Of a DNA stretch of 18,851 bases, positions 5,489 through 13,270 are shown piece by piece. Position numbers and translations under genes: made by a program. The notes below the pieces were generated by a model. The model was not told the DNA's origin. It ran no database searches and saw nothing but the letters and a program-made list of their open reading frames with translations. This DNA comes from Thermoplasmatales archaeon. Lineage in GTDB: Archaea > Thermoplasmatota > JASEFT01 > JAUWIS01. Position 1 is the first letter of the stretch. Every line of letters starts with the position of its first letter. The stretch covers positions 1 to 18,851 of the forward strand of contig JASEEW010000011.1 in NCBI GenBank assembly GCA_030019485.1, in the 5' to 3' direction.

Positions 5489-6160
5489 ATGGATATCGCA
5501 GAAAAGATTGCTGGCGAAATCACACTCTCAGAAAAACCTGGGAAAACAATAAGGAAATGGAGGGAAACATTTCATTTATCTCAGGGAATGCTTGCAGACT
5601 GCCTGAAAATATCTCCGTCTGTGATAAGCGACTACGAATCCGGGAGGAGGGCATCTCCAAACACAGCAAGTGTGAAAAAAATTGTTGAGGCAATGATAAA
5701 ACTTGATGAAGGGAGGGGCAGCAATATTATTAAGCAGTATTCAACAAAACTCAGCAATGCCATATTTGATATTAGAGAATTCACTTCCGGAATTCCTGCA
5801 AAAAATTTTGTTGAGTCTATTAAAGGAAGGGTTGTGGCATCAAAGGATTATTTGGATAGAAAAATCCATGGTTATACTGTGATGGACAGTCTGAAAGCAA
5901 TCATGTCTTTGTCCTCATCCGACTATCTAAAGATATATGGCTGGAGCACTGAGAGGGCACTGGTATTCACAGGTGTGAAATATGGCAGGTCTCCAATGGT
6001 TGCTGTAAGGGCGCATCCGTTAAAGCCTGGAATGGTTGTTTATCAGAAGCCTGAAAAGGTTGATGGGCTGGCTGTGAAACTTGCAGAGGTTGAAAAAATC
6101 CCTCTTGTTGTCTCTCCTCTTTCTTTAAATAAAATGATAGAGGAGTTAAGAAAACTGTAG
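5489..6160 (+). CDS. XRE-type HTH transcriptional regulator of the mevalonate operon
   Basis: The N-terminal helix-turn-helix (about residues 20-72) has the Cro/CI pattern, with IRKWRETFHLSQGMLADCLK followed by ISPSVISDYESGRR. The C-terminal 150 residues (FDIREFTSGIPAKNF, LKIYGWSTERALVFTG, KYGRSPMVAVRAHPLKPGMV) resemble the sensing domain of archaeal regulators that precede HMG-CoA synthase genes. It probably binds DNA near its own promoter and may respond to a CoA-linked metabolite; both points are inferred. ATG 5489 is preferred over TTG 5486 because the TATA box is at leaderless distance. It is the first gene of a likely operon with HMG-CoA synthase, thiolase, DUF35 and queH. Its stop codon TAG overlaps a GGTGAT ribosome-binding motif. 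Confidence 0.8.
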   Translation: MDIAEKIAGEITLSEKPGKTIRKWRETFHLSQGMLADCLKISPSVISDYESGRRASPNTASVKKIVEAMIKLDEGRGSNIIKQYSTKLSNAIFDIREFTSGIPAKNFVESIKGRVVASKDYLDRKIHGYTVMDSLKAIMSLSSSDYLKIYGWSTERALVFTGVKYGRSPMVAVRAHPLKPGMVVYQKPEKVDGLAVKLAEVEKIPLVVSPLSLNKMIEELRKL

Positions 6161-6168
6161 GTGATAAA

Positions 6169-6297
6169 ATGAAAGTAGCTAGGGATCAGGGGTCAGGGAT
6201 TAGGGATTTCCCTAGCCCCTGGCTACTTGCCCCAAACTCCCAAGCCTCGCAGACACATAAATTTATGCGACTAGTAAACTGGGGAGTTTGCCCCTAA
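6169..6297 (+). CDS. 42-codon reading frame across the repeat element (doubtful)
   Basis: ATG 6169 follows a good ribosome-binding motif (GGTGATAAA) that overlaps the regulator's stop codon. The frame then runs through the repeat element to TAA at 6295. The protein (starting MKVARDQGSGIRDFP) has no recognisable features and simply reads through hairpin sequence. More likely, this is the original start region of HMG-CoA synthase, duplicated when the element inserted. Translation could still occur and couple the two genes. Confidence 0.25.
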   Translation: MKVARDQGSGIRDFPSPWLLAPNSQASQTHKFMRLVNWGVCP

Positions 6298-6303
6298 CTA
6301 CTT
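6173..6303 (+). mobile_element. stand-alone structured element related to the tRNA-Gly intron
   Basis: Terminal inverted repeats AAGTAGCTAGGG (6173-6184) and CCCTAACTACTT (6292-6303) match the ends of the tRNA-Gly intron. Next come heptamers TAGGGAT, CAGGGGT, CAGGGAT, TAGGGAT with their complements (TCCCTAG, CCCCTGG), then the 58-nt module (6233-6290). It is flanked by GGTGATAAAATG on the left (6160-6171) and GGTGATATAGTG on the right (6310-6321), which look like a 12-bp target duplication. No transposase is encoded, so it would be non-autonomous. Confidence 0.65.
6233..6290 (+). repeat. 58-nt structured repeat module, copy C
   Basis: Arms CAAACTCCCAAG (6233-6244) and CTGGGGAGTTTG (6279-6290) enclose 34 nt. 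Relative to copy A, one base pair has changed on both sides (T-A to C-G), which is a compensatory change supporting an RNA stem. There is one A-G mismatch. Confidence 0.8.
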
Positions 6304-6318
6304 GCTTGGGGTGATATA

Positions 6319-7359
6319 GTGGTTGGGATAGTAAGTTATGGTGGGTATGTGCCAAGGTACAGGATAGAAACAAAGGAGATAGCAAGGGTTTGGGGTAAGG
6401 ATGAAAGCATTGGTAAAGGACTTGGTGTATTCAGCAAGTCAGTCCCTGGCCCTGATGAGGATGTTGCAACAATATCTGTTGAAGCTGCGCGTAATGCTAT
6501 GAAAAAATGCTCTGTAAACCCGGGTGAGATAGGCGCGGTGTATGTCGGCTCTGAAAGCCATCCTTATGCAGTAAAACCTACCTCAACAATTGTAGCAGAG
6601 GCAATTGGAGCAGGACCAAATTTAACAGCAGCAGACTATGAGTTTGCATGCAAGGCTGGGACAGCAGCGATCCAGACATGCATGGGGCTTGTAAGCTCTG
6701 GGATGATAAAGTACGGTCTTGCAATAGGTAGTGACACATCACAGGGCGCTCCTGGTGATGCACTTGAATATTCTGCGTCTGCAGGCGGTGCTGCGTTTCT
6801 CATTGGAAAAGAAAATGTTATAGCTGAAATAAACAAAACCTATTCCTTTACAACAGACACCCCTGATTTCTGGAGAAGGGAAGGGGAGAAATACCCCAGT
6901 CATGGAGGAAGATTCACTGGTGAGCCTGCGTATTTCAAGCATACAATGAATTGTGCAAAAGGACTGTTTGAAAGAACAGGGACAAAACCATCTGATTACA
7001 AATATGCTGTTTTCCATCAGCCGAACGGGAAATTCCCTGTTAATGTTGGGAAAATGCTTGGTTTCACTAATGAGCAGATTAAAACAGGCTTGCTCACACC
7101 AAGGATAGGTAACACATACTCTGGCTCAACACCACTTGGGCTGGCAGTCATACTTGATGTTGCATCCCCGGGTGACAGGATTTTTGCTGTATCCTACGGC
7201 TCAGGTGCAGGCTCTGATGGTTTTGATATTACTGTAACAGAAAAAATTATGGGAATAGACAGGAATCCTACTGTTGAATCGTTCATAGCAGACAGCAAAA
7301 TAATTGATTATGCCACGTATGTGAGGTACAGGAAAAAACTGTGGCTCGGGGGTGAGTAA
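6319..7359 (+). CDS. hydroxymethylglutaryl-CoA synthase, archaeal type
   Basis: This enzyme condenses acetyl-CoA with acetoacetyl-CoA to HMG-CoA, the second step of the mevalonate pathway to archaeal isoprenoid lipids; it is cytoplasmic. The 346 residues match the archaeal family. The catalytic Cys111 is in YEFACKAGTAA, the general base Glu79 in VGSESHP and His233 in FHQPNGKFP. The glycine-rich C-terminal SYGSGAGSDGF is intact. The start is GTG 6319 behind GGGGTGAT, giving the expected family N-terminus MVGIVSYGGYVPRYR. The gene is followed after 2 nt by thiolase, whose binding motif GGTGAG lies inside its last codons. In archaea, this enzyme, thiolase and a DUF35 protein form one complex that channels acetoacetyl-CoA, and the gene order here fits that. 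Confidence 0.96.
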   Translation: MVGIVSYGGYVPRYRIETKEIARVWGKDESIGKGLGVFSKSVPGPDEDVATISVEAARNAMKKCSVNPGEIGAVYVGSESHPYAVKPTSTIVAEAIGAGPNLTAADYEFACKAGTAAIQTCMGLVSSGMIKYGLAIGSDTSQGAPGDALEYSASAGGAAFLIGKENVIAEINKTYSFTTDTPDFWRREGEKYPSHGGRFTGEPAYFKHTMNCAKGLFERTGTKPSDYKYAVFHQPNGKFPVNVGKMLGFTNEQIKTGLLTPRIGNTYSGSTPLGLAVILDVASPGDRIFAVSYGSGAGSDGFDITVTEKIMGIDRNPTVESFIADSKIIDYATYVRYRKKLWLGGE

Positions 7360-7361
7360 AA

Positions 7362-8528
7362 ATGAGGGATGTTGCAGTTATAGGTGTCGGAGTAACAAAA
7401 TTTGGTGAGCTGTGGGACAAATCATTAAGGGGTTTGATTGTTGAGGCAGGATTAGAGGCGATGCATGACTCTGGTGTAACAAGCAAGGATGTTGATGCAT
7501 TGTACGGTGGAAACATGTCCTCAGGGTTGTTTGTTTCACAGGAGCATACTGCCGCATTAATAGGAGATTTTGCAGGGCTGGCATCAAGGCATATACCCGC
7601 GACAAGGGTTGAGGATGCCTGCGCATCAGGTGGTGTTGCCCTGCGTCAGGGCTACATTTCTGTTGCATCAGGAATACATGATGTTGTTATAGTTGGCGGT
7701 GTGGAAAAAATGACAGATGTAAGCGAGTCCTTGGCAACAGATGCACTGGCAAGCGCCGGGGACAGGGAATGGGAGTCCTTCCTGGGTGTAACATTCCCAG
7801 GGCTGTACGCGATGATGGCGAGGAGGCATATGCATGAGTACAAAACAACAAAGGAGCAGCTTGGAGCAGTTGCTGTGAAGAATCATAGGAATGGGGCCCT
7901 TAACCCGAAGGCACAGTACCAAAAAGAAATAACACTTGAGCAGGTGCTGAACGCCCCTATGGTTGCTGAGCCTTTAGGCCTGTATGACTGCTCGCCGATA
8001 AGCGATGGCGCTGCCGCCTTGATCCTTTGTCCTCTTGAAAGAGCAAGGAAATTTACTGATAATCCCGTTAAAATCATTGCATCAGCCCAGGCATCTGATA
8101 CACTCTCCCTTCACAGCAGAAGGGATATATGCACAATGGATGCCACTGTTGCTGCTGCCAGAAATGTATACAGGCAGGCAAACAAAAAACCAAAAGACAT
8201 AGACCTTGTAGAGGTTCATGACTGCTTCACAATCACCGAGATTGTTGCCATTGAGGATTTGGGATTTGTGAAAAAAGGTGAAGGAGGGAAAGCATCTGAA
8301 GAGGGATTAACCGCATTGAATGCTGAGATATCTGTTAACCCTTCAGGAGGGCTGAAATCAAAAGGTCATCCTGTTGGTGCAACAGGTGTAGCGCAGGCTG
8401 TTGAGGTTATTACCCAGTTGAGGGGTGAGGCAGGGAAAAGACAGGTGAAAAATGCAAGGGTTGGCATGACACACAACATAGGTGGAAGCGGCGCTACTGC
8501 TGTTATTCACATTTTCGAGGCGATATAA
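7362..8528 (+). CDS. acetyl-CoA C-acetyltransferase (archaeal thiolase, SCP-x-like)
   Basis: This enzyme joins two acetyl-CoA to acetoacetyl-CoA and passes it to HMG-CoA synthase. It has 388 residues with the thiolase fold. The nucleophile Cys87 is in VEDACASGG. VEVHDCFTITE and the C-terminal SKGHPVGATG carry the active-site histidines, and MTHNIGGSGA closes the site. Archaeal members of this group lack the second catalytic Cys of biosynthetic thiolases and use the DUF35 partner for CoA binding in the complex. The start ATG 7362 is 2 nt after the HMG-CoA synthase stop. The final codons (IHIFEAI) and the following start region are duplicated 69 nt downstream (8573-8600). Confidence 0.95.
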   Translation: MRDVAVIGVGVTKFGELWDKSLRGLIVEAGLEAMHDSGVTSKDVDALYGGNMSSGLFVSQEHTAALIGDFAGLASRHIPATRVEDACASGGVALRQGYISVASGIHDVVIVGGVEKMTDVSESLATDALASAGDREWESFLGVTFPGLYAMMARRHMHEYKTTKEQLGAVAVKNHRNGALNPKAQYQKEITLEQVLNAPMVAEPLGLYDCSPISDGAAALILCPLERARKFTDNPVKIIASAQASDTLSLHSRRDICTMDATVAAARNVYRQANKKPKDIDLVEVHDCFTITEIVAIEDLGFVKKGEGGKASEEGLTALNAEISVNPSGGLKSKGHPVGATGVAQAVEVITQLRGEAGKRQVKNARVGMTHNIGGSGATAVIHIFEAI

Positions 8529-8600
8529 ATGGAAAATGTGAATATGCGAGGAATGCAAAGCATTCCGAGTAATATTCACATTTTTGAGGTGATATAGATG
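8504..8600 (+). repeat. direct-plus-inverted repeat with nested hairpin between thiolase and DUF35 genes
   Basis: A 28-nt unit at 8504-8531 recurs at 8573-8600 with three transitions. Between them, GAAAATGTGAATA (8532-8544) is the exact inverted copy of the first 13 nt of the left unit and nearly that of the right unit. The middle also holds an AAA-loop hairpin, GGAATGC/GCATTCC (8550-8566). The middle strand can therefore pair either left, looping out a ribosome-binding site and ATG, or right, enclosing the AAA-loop hairpin. Confidence 0.75.
8529..8597 (+). CDS. 22-codon leader-like frame before the DUF35 gene
   Basis: ATG 8529 follows the motif GAGGCGATATAA, which overlaps the thiolase stop. 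The frame ends at TAG 8595, directly adjoining ATG 8598 of the DUF35 gene. Its C-terminus (NIHIFEVI) copies the thiolase C-terminus (VIHIFEAI) because of the local duplication. No conserved function is evident. It may be translated and couple thiolase to the DUF35 gene, or it may be a by-product of the insertion. Confidence 0.35.
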   Translation: MENVNMRGMQSIPSNIHIFEVI

Positions 8601-8999
8601 AGTGCACCAAGATTTTGGAGGGAGATAAACCAGAGGTACAACCTTGTAGGCACAGAATGCGGGAACTGCGGAAAAAAATATTTCCCAATCAGGTCTGTTT
8701 GCCCTGAATGCCACAGGGAAAGTATCGGAAAGATGAAGAAGGTAAAATTCAGCGGTAATGGAAAGGTGTTCAGTTACACAGTAATACATGTGGGTTCCAG
8801 CATGTTTCAAATGCAGACACCATACATCATGGCAATAATTGAGCTTGATGAAGGCCCAAGAATCACAGGGCAGATTATTGACTGCGAAACAAAGGATGTT
8901 AAAATAGGCATGCCTGTTGAATCTGTTTTCAGGAAAATCGGCGAAGACGGAAAAAGCGGAACGATTTATTACGGTTACAAGTTCAGGTTGATGAAATGA
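8598..8999 (+). CDS. DUF35 zinc-ribbon/OB-fold protein, acyl-CoA-binding partner of thiolase-HMGCS
   Basis: The 133-residue protein has an N-terminal rubredoxin-like zinc ribbon with Cys21, Cys24, Cys35 and Cys38 (CGNC and CPEC), then an OB-fold (GNGKVFSYTVIHVGS, DEGPRITGQIID, GMPVESVF). DUF35 proteins bridge thiolase and HMG-CoA synthase in archaea and hold the shared CoA-binding site. The position right after those two genes supports this role. The start ATG 8598 has GAGGTGAT upstream. Its stop overlaps the queH start by ATGA, so the two are probably translationally coupled. Confidence 0.92.
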   Translation: MSAPRFWREINQRYNLVGTECGNCGKKYFPIRSVCPECHRESIGKMKKVKFSGNGKVFSYTVIHVGSSMFQMQTPYIMAIIELDEGPRITGQIIDCETKDVKIGMPVESVFRKIGEDGKSGTIYYGYKFRLMK

Positions 9000-9532
9000 G
9001 AATACTTGCCCATGTTTGCTGCGCACCCTGCTATGTGCCTGTTCATAAAAGACTAATTAATGAAGGGCATGATGTCACTGGTTTCTGGTACAACCCGAAC
9101 ATTCATCCTTTCATGGAGTACAGGGCGCGCCTTGAGGCTTTAATGAAGTATCAGGAAACAGAGGGGATAAATATAATTTATAGGGATGAGTATCCTTTGA
9201 AAGAGTTTCTGAAAGGACAGATAAATAGTGATGATAGATGCAGGTTTTGTTACAGTCAGAGACTGAATAAAACTGCGGAAACAGCAAAGGAAAAAGGTTT
9301 TGATGCTTTCACAACAACACTTCTTGAATCACCTTTCCAGAAGCATGCTATGATAAAAAACATTGGTGAGTCAATAGGGAAACAAAACAACATAAGATTC
9401 TATTATGAGGACTTCAGAAAATGGCATGAGCAGGGTAAAAAAGAAGCATCTTCTTTATCACTTTACAGGCAGCGCTACTGTGGATGCATTTTCAGTGAAA
9501 AGGAAAGGTTTGGAAGGAAGATTGTGGAATGA
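8996..9532 (+). CDS. queH: QueH-type epoxyqueuosine reductase (DUF208)
   Basis: QueH enzymes reduce epoxyqueuosine to queuosine in tRNA using an iron-sulfur cluster and another metal. The 178-residue protein has all the family cysteines: Cys8, Cys9 and Cys12 (HVCCAPC), Cys82 and Cys85 (RCRFCYSQR), and Cys162 and Cys164 (YCGC). The conserved WYNPNIHP and TTTLLESPFQKH blocks are also present. It is coupled by ATGA overlap to the DUF35 gene, an unexpected partner that may reflect only shared transcription. Queuosine is a bacterial and eukaryotic modification; archaea normally make archaeosine. A bacterial-type tgt in the same window (15678-16766) gives this gene a plausible substrate. Related function on another tRNA deazaguanine cannot be ruled out. 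Confidence 0.85.
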   Translation: MRILAHVCCAPCYVPVHKRLINEGHDVTGFWYNPNIHPFMEYRARLEALMKYQETEGINIIYRDEYPLKEFLKGQINSDDRCRFCYSQRLNKTAETAKEKGFDAFTTTLLESPFQKHAMIKNIGESIGKQNNIRFYYEDFRKWHEQGKKEASSLSLYRQRYCGCIFSEKERFGRKIVE

Positions 9533-9535
9533 AAT

Positions 9536-11241
9536 TTATTTTTTAGATTTTTTTGATAGGTAGATGAGGATAATTGATATTATGATCACTACTGACACCC
9601 CTATTAATAATGCGTATACCATTTCAGGCGGAAGCCCGCTTATTGTGGCCCCCCAAAAGGGTATCCTTTTAACATATACAGGAACTTCAGCGCATTCTGA
9701 ATAATTATTGCCATCCCATGCTCTTGCAAAAATCGTATAAGGCCCGGCTAGTAGATTTGTGACATTCCATGCATATGACCAGTTAGCAGTACCATTAGCA
9801 ACAATCCATTCAGATGACCAGTTCCAGTTAGTAGTAGGATCAACAGACCATTCAACCTCATCTCCCATCCTTACCATCTTTATCTCCACTCTCTCAATAG
9901 TAAGGTTAGGATCTGTAGCATGTGCTGTGCCGTTAATCCAGACAATGCCATCTACAATCTCCAACGGCTTAGGTGAAACAATATTTACAACAGGAAGTCT
10001 AGAGTATGAGGTAATGCGTTTGAAATACACATAACTTCGGTTCTCTGTATAGTTATAGTTTGACCAAAACACATAACTATCATTGTTCTTGGAAATACTT
10101 CTTGGATAGGAAGAATCACCTAACTCATAGGTAAACCTTGTATCACCGCCCCAGTCTATTCCATTATTTCTACTCTCTTTGTAGTAAATTTCTTTTATCT
10201 GAGCTGTGGGAGTCCAATGTCTGCCATCACACCATACAACATGAACAACACCGTTACTCACAGAGATATCAGGATGAACTGAGGGGAAATTAACGATTTT
10301 AACTTCTTGAAACCATGTTTCTCCATTGTTAGTACTTCTCATGTAATAAACATTTTTCTCATCATCTCGTTCATCATAATACACAACATGAACACTATTA
10401 TTTTCTACAGCCAAACGTCCTTCATATTTAGAATGCCCCAACTTTATATTTTCACTCCATGTATCACCGCTGTTTATACTCTTTCTGTAATAAATATAGT
10501 TATCAGAGCCAACATATATCATATGAAGAGCGAAATCAGAACACACAATGTTGGGAGCAGCAGAACTGCTATCTGAAAGGGGTGTTAATTCTGTCCAAGT
10601 TTTACCATTATCCATGCTTTTCATGTAATAAGTCTTATAATCATCCCCGTTCCAAACCACATGGACTTTGTTGCCATCTACTGTTAGATCAGGGTCTGTT
10701 GAAAAGTGGTTTGTGTGACTTGTTGGATAGTATGTATAATATGTGATTTGTGTATCATCACTCCATGTCCCCCCCCATCAGTGCTTTTCTTGTAGAAGAT
10801 TTCCTCATCGTGCGAGTTCACACTTCCTATATCTCGCACCCAAACAACATGAATATTGTTCCCATTAACAGCAAGTTCTGGGTACATATCATTGCACCAA
10901 TATTCTGCGGTATGCTGGTCAGAGTTATTGGTAAGTCTTATGTCATCACTCCATGTTTTTCCCCCATCAGTACTTTTTTTGAAAAAAATCTCGAAATCAC
11001 TACCGTACTCATAGTCAGGATTTTCATATCTTTCATCAGCCCATACCACATAAATGTTGCTGCCGTCCACAGCTATTGACTTCCCATATATAGGATTAAC
11101 ACACTCATAGCTGAGTTTAATATTTTCAGACCATATTGTGGATCCTCCATCTTCAGAGCCAAAAGAGGCAAATGAGGAATTAAGCGAAAGAGTCAATATG
11201 CAGAGTGTTAAGATGACCAAGCTTTTTTTCAATTCTCTCAC
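9536..11241 (-). pseudogene. BNR/Asp-box (sialidase-like propeller) surface protein, frameshifted at a run of 8 C
   Basis: Two frames make one protein. The upstream part has a signal peptide (KKSLVILTLCILTLSLNSSF) and Asp-boxes such as STDGGKTW. It shifts frame in the G8 run of the coding strand (8 C on the + strand, about 10769-10776), where STDGG should continue as GTWSDD. The downstream part (to 9536) carries SMDNGKTW, SINSGDTW, STNNGETW and SRNNGIDW, then an Ig-like domain (VNIVSPKPLEIVDG) and a C-terminal helix (MVYALLIGVSVVIIISIILIY). Asp-box propellers occur in sialidases and in many non-catalytic surface proteins; no catalytic assignment is possible. GTG 11241 is the likely start, with an AT-rich box about 10-25 nt upstream; TTG 11232 is an alternative. 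The frameshift could be a sequencing error or a slippage switch. Confidence 0.75.
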
Positions 11242-11298
11242 TTCTAATAAAATATGTATAAGAGAAAGCATAAAGTTTTCGGTTATCCTATTCTTTGA

Positions 11299-11919
11299 TT
11301 ACAATTCTCCCATCAACCCATTCAAATCCTTAATCACATCTTTTCCTTTTCTTGTGCTGTTTCTGTCAACATAAAAAGATTTGATTCCAATAGATTTTGG
11401 CACAAGGTAATCAAACTCGTAATGGTCACCAACATGGATGATATCCTCTTTTTGTATTTTCAGAGACTCTAAAAGTCTTAAATAAAATTCTGGTGTTTTT
11501 TTAACAAGTTTGAAATCAGATGTTGATGAAAAAGTATGCTCAAAAAAATTCCCTATTTTTTTCGCCATGACATCAACAAACTCGGATGCAGCATTTGATG
11601 AAATAATGAGCCTGTGTTTTTTGCTTAACTCTGATAAAACATTCTTAACCTCAGGGTAAACATTGATTCTGTTTTCGTATTTCTTTAACAGAAAACGCCA
11701 ATCGGTTTTTAAACCAAAATGGGCAAACCAGTAATTTATGTTATACCACTCAATTTTTCTTTCACCAACCTTCATGTACTCTTTCATAACATATTTTTTT
11801 GCCTCATCAAAAGAAATTTTTTTCTCATCCGCATAAATTTTTGGCACACCCTCGCACCAGACAGAATCAGCATATGAGTAATCAACAAGTGTTCCATCCA
11901 GGTCAAATGATACAATCAC
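11299..11919 (-). CDS. HAD-superfamily hydrolase (phosphatase-like)
   Basis: This is a soluble phosphohydrolase of unknown substrate, 206 residues long. Motif I is FDLDGT (Asp6 nucleophile, Asp8). A helical cap follows (about residues 15-85). Motif II is in RLIISSNAAS, motif III is the lysine of KLVKKTPEFY and motif IV is GDHYEFD. Length and order fit subfamily IA, the phosphoglycolate-phosphatase-like group. It is divergent from asnS with a 41-bp gap that holds a TATA-like TATAAATA. The substrate cannot be told from sequence. Confidence 0.85.
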   Translation of the reverse strand: MIVSFDLDGTLVDYSYADSVWCEGVPKIYADEKKISFDEAKKYVMKEYMKVGERKIEWYNINYWFAHFGLKTDWRFLLKKYENRINVYPEVKNVLSELSKKHRLIISSNAASEFVDVMAKKIGNFFEHTFSSTSDFKLVKKTPEFYLRLLESLKIQKEDIIHVGDHYEFDYLVPKSIGIKSFYVDRNSTRKGKDVIKDLNGLMGEL

Positions 11920-11928
11920 AAGGGTAAA

Positions 11929-11940
11929 TGTATAAATAGT
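11929..11940 (+). promoter_or_regulatory. TATA box of asnS
   Basis: TGTATAAATAG lies about 26 bp before ATG 11961, suggesting a leaderless asnS transcript. Read from the other strand it is also TATA-like, but it is only 12-20 bp from the HAD gene start, so that gene may use GAATATCT further upstream. Confidence 0.55.
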
Positions 11941-11960
11941 AAGATATTCTTTTTGGTATT

Positions 11961-13250
11961 ATGGGATTTACAGCAATAAAGAACATACTCGCAGGGAAAT
12001 ATGAAAATCAGGAAGTAAATGTCAGAGGATGGATTTACAGAACAAGAAGCTCAGGCAAGCTTGCATTCATAACTATCAGGGATTCTTCCGGGATTATTCA
12101 GGTAACAATAGCAAAAGAAAATGTTCCAGCCAAGGATTTTGAATCAGCAACCAAGGCATTGATTGAAAGCTCTGCTGCTGTCAAAGGCGTTGTTGCAAAG
12201 GACAAAAGGGCACCGGGTGGATATGAGCTCAGGGCAAAAAGTTTTGAGGTAACAGGTAATGCAGACGTGTTCCCCATAACTGAGCATCAGAGTGAGGAAC
12301 TGCTTCTGGACAATAGGCATCTCTGGATAAGGTCAAGGGAACTTGTGAACGCCATGAAGGTAAAGGCAAGTCTACTAAAATATTGCAGGGAATGGTTTAA
12401 TGAAAACAATTTTTATGAGGTCACACCGCCAACCATTACACCAAGCGCCTGCGAGGGAGGTACAACACTTTTTGAATTCAACTATTTTGACAAAAAAGCA
12501 TATCTTTCACAGTCAGCGCAACTCTACCTTGAGGCATTGATATACTCACTGGAAAGGGTCTGGAGTCTAACGCCTTCCTTTAGGGCTGAGAAATCAAAAA
12601 CACGCCGTCATCTTGCAGAATACTGGCATCTTGAGGCTGAGGAGGCATGGGTAAACCATGAGGAAAACATGAAAATACAGGAGAAACTAATATCCCATGT
12701 GTGCCAGAAACTTGCAAAAGAGGACAAGGACGAACTGGTTTTTTTCAAAAGAGAACCAGGGACGTTGAAAAATATTGAGCCTCCGTTTGAGAGAATAAAA
12801 TATGAGTCTGCAGTAAAAATTTTAAAAGATAAAGGGTTTAATTTCAACTACGGCATGGACTTCGGCACAAAAGAGGAATCCGCACTCTGCTCTGACATAG
12901 AAAAACCTGTTTTCATAACAAACTTTCCAAAAACAGTAAAACCCTTTTACATGAAAGAAGCAGATGAAAAAACATATCTGTGCGCTGACCTTCTTGCACC
13001 AGAGGGATATGGTGAAATCATTGGTGGAAGCGAGCGCGAAACAGATTACAATAAACTTGTTGAGCGAATGAAAGAGCAAAATATGAATATGAAGGATTAT
13101 GAATGGTATCTTGATTTGCGCAAATACGGCTCTGTTCAGCATTCAGGCTTTGGTCTTGGTTTGGAAAGAATAATAAGATGGCTCTGCAAACTTGAGCATA
13201 TCAGGGATGCAGTACCGTTTCCGCGAACCATAAATAGGGTTTATCCATGA
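11961..13250 (+). CDS. asnS: asparaginyl-tRNA synthetase
   Basis: This class IIb enzyme charges tRNA-Asn. The N-terminal OB-fold (about residues 1-100) contains VNVRGWIYRTRSSGKLAFITIRD split over two strands. The catalytic core has motif 2 (FRAEKSKTRRHLAEYWHLEAE region) and motif 3 (GFGLGLERIIRWLC). CEGGTTLFEF, YLSQSAQLYLE and a C-terminal FPRTINRVYP point to AsnRS rather than AspRS, where the ending is usually PRDxNR. The 429 residues match archaeal AsnRS. A genome with AsnRS can form Asn-tRNA directly. The gene is alone on its strand and has its own TATA box. Confidence 0.93.
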   Translation: MGFTAIKNILAGKYENQEVNVRGWIYRTRSSGKLAFITIRDSSGIIQVTIAKENVPAKDFESATKALIESSAAVKGVVAKDKRAPGGYELRAKSFEVTGNADVFPITEHQSEELLLDNRHLWIRSRELVNAMKVKASLLKYCREWFNENNFYEVTPPTITPSACEGGTTLFEFNYFDKKAYLSQSAQLYLEALIYSLERVWSLTPSFRAEKSKTRRHLAEYWHLEAEEAWVNHEENMKIQEKLISHVCQKLAKEDKDELVFFKREPGTLKNIEPPFERIKYESAVKILKDKGFNFNYGMDFGTKEESALCSDIEKPVFITNFPKTVKPFYMKEADEKTYLCADLLAPEGYGEIIGGSERETDYNKLVERMKEQNMNMKDYEWYLDLRKYGSVQHSGFGLGLERIIRWLCKLEHIRDAVPFPRTINRVYP

Positions 13251-13270
13251 TGGTTATTGGAAATGTGAGG

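Noticed and set aside
6178..6304. another interrupted tRNA in the mevalonate operon
   Set aside because: The element resembles the tRNA-Gly intron, but the flanks are a regulator stop and HMG-CoA synthase start region, with no T-stem or acceptor halves.
8358..9026. 222-residue open frame on the minus strand
   Set aside because: It is antisense to the end of thiolase and the whole DUF35 gene, both with intact family motifs. It is a shadow frame.
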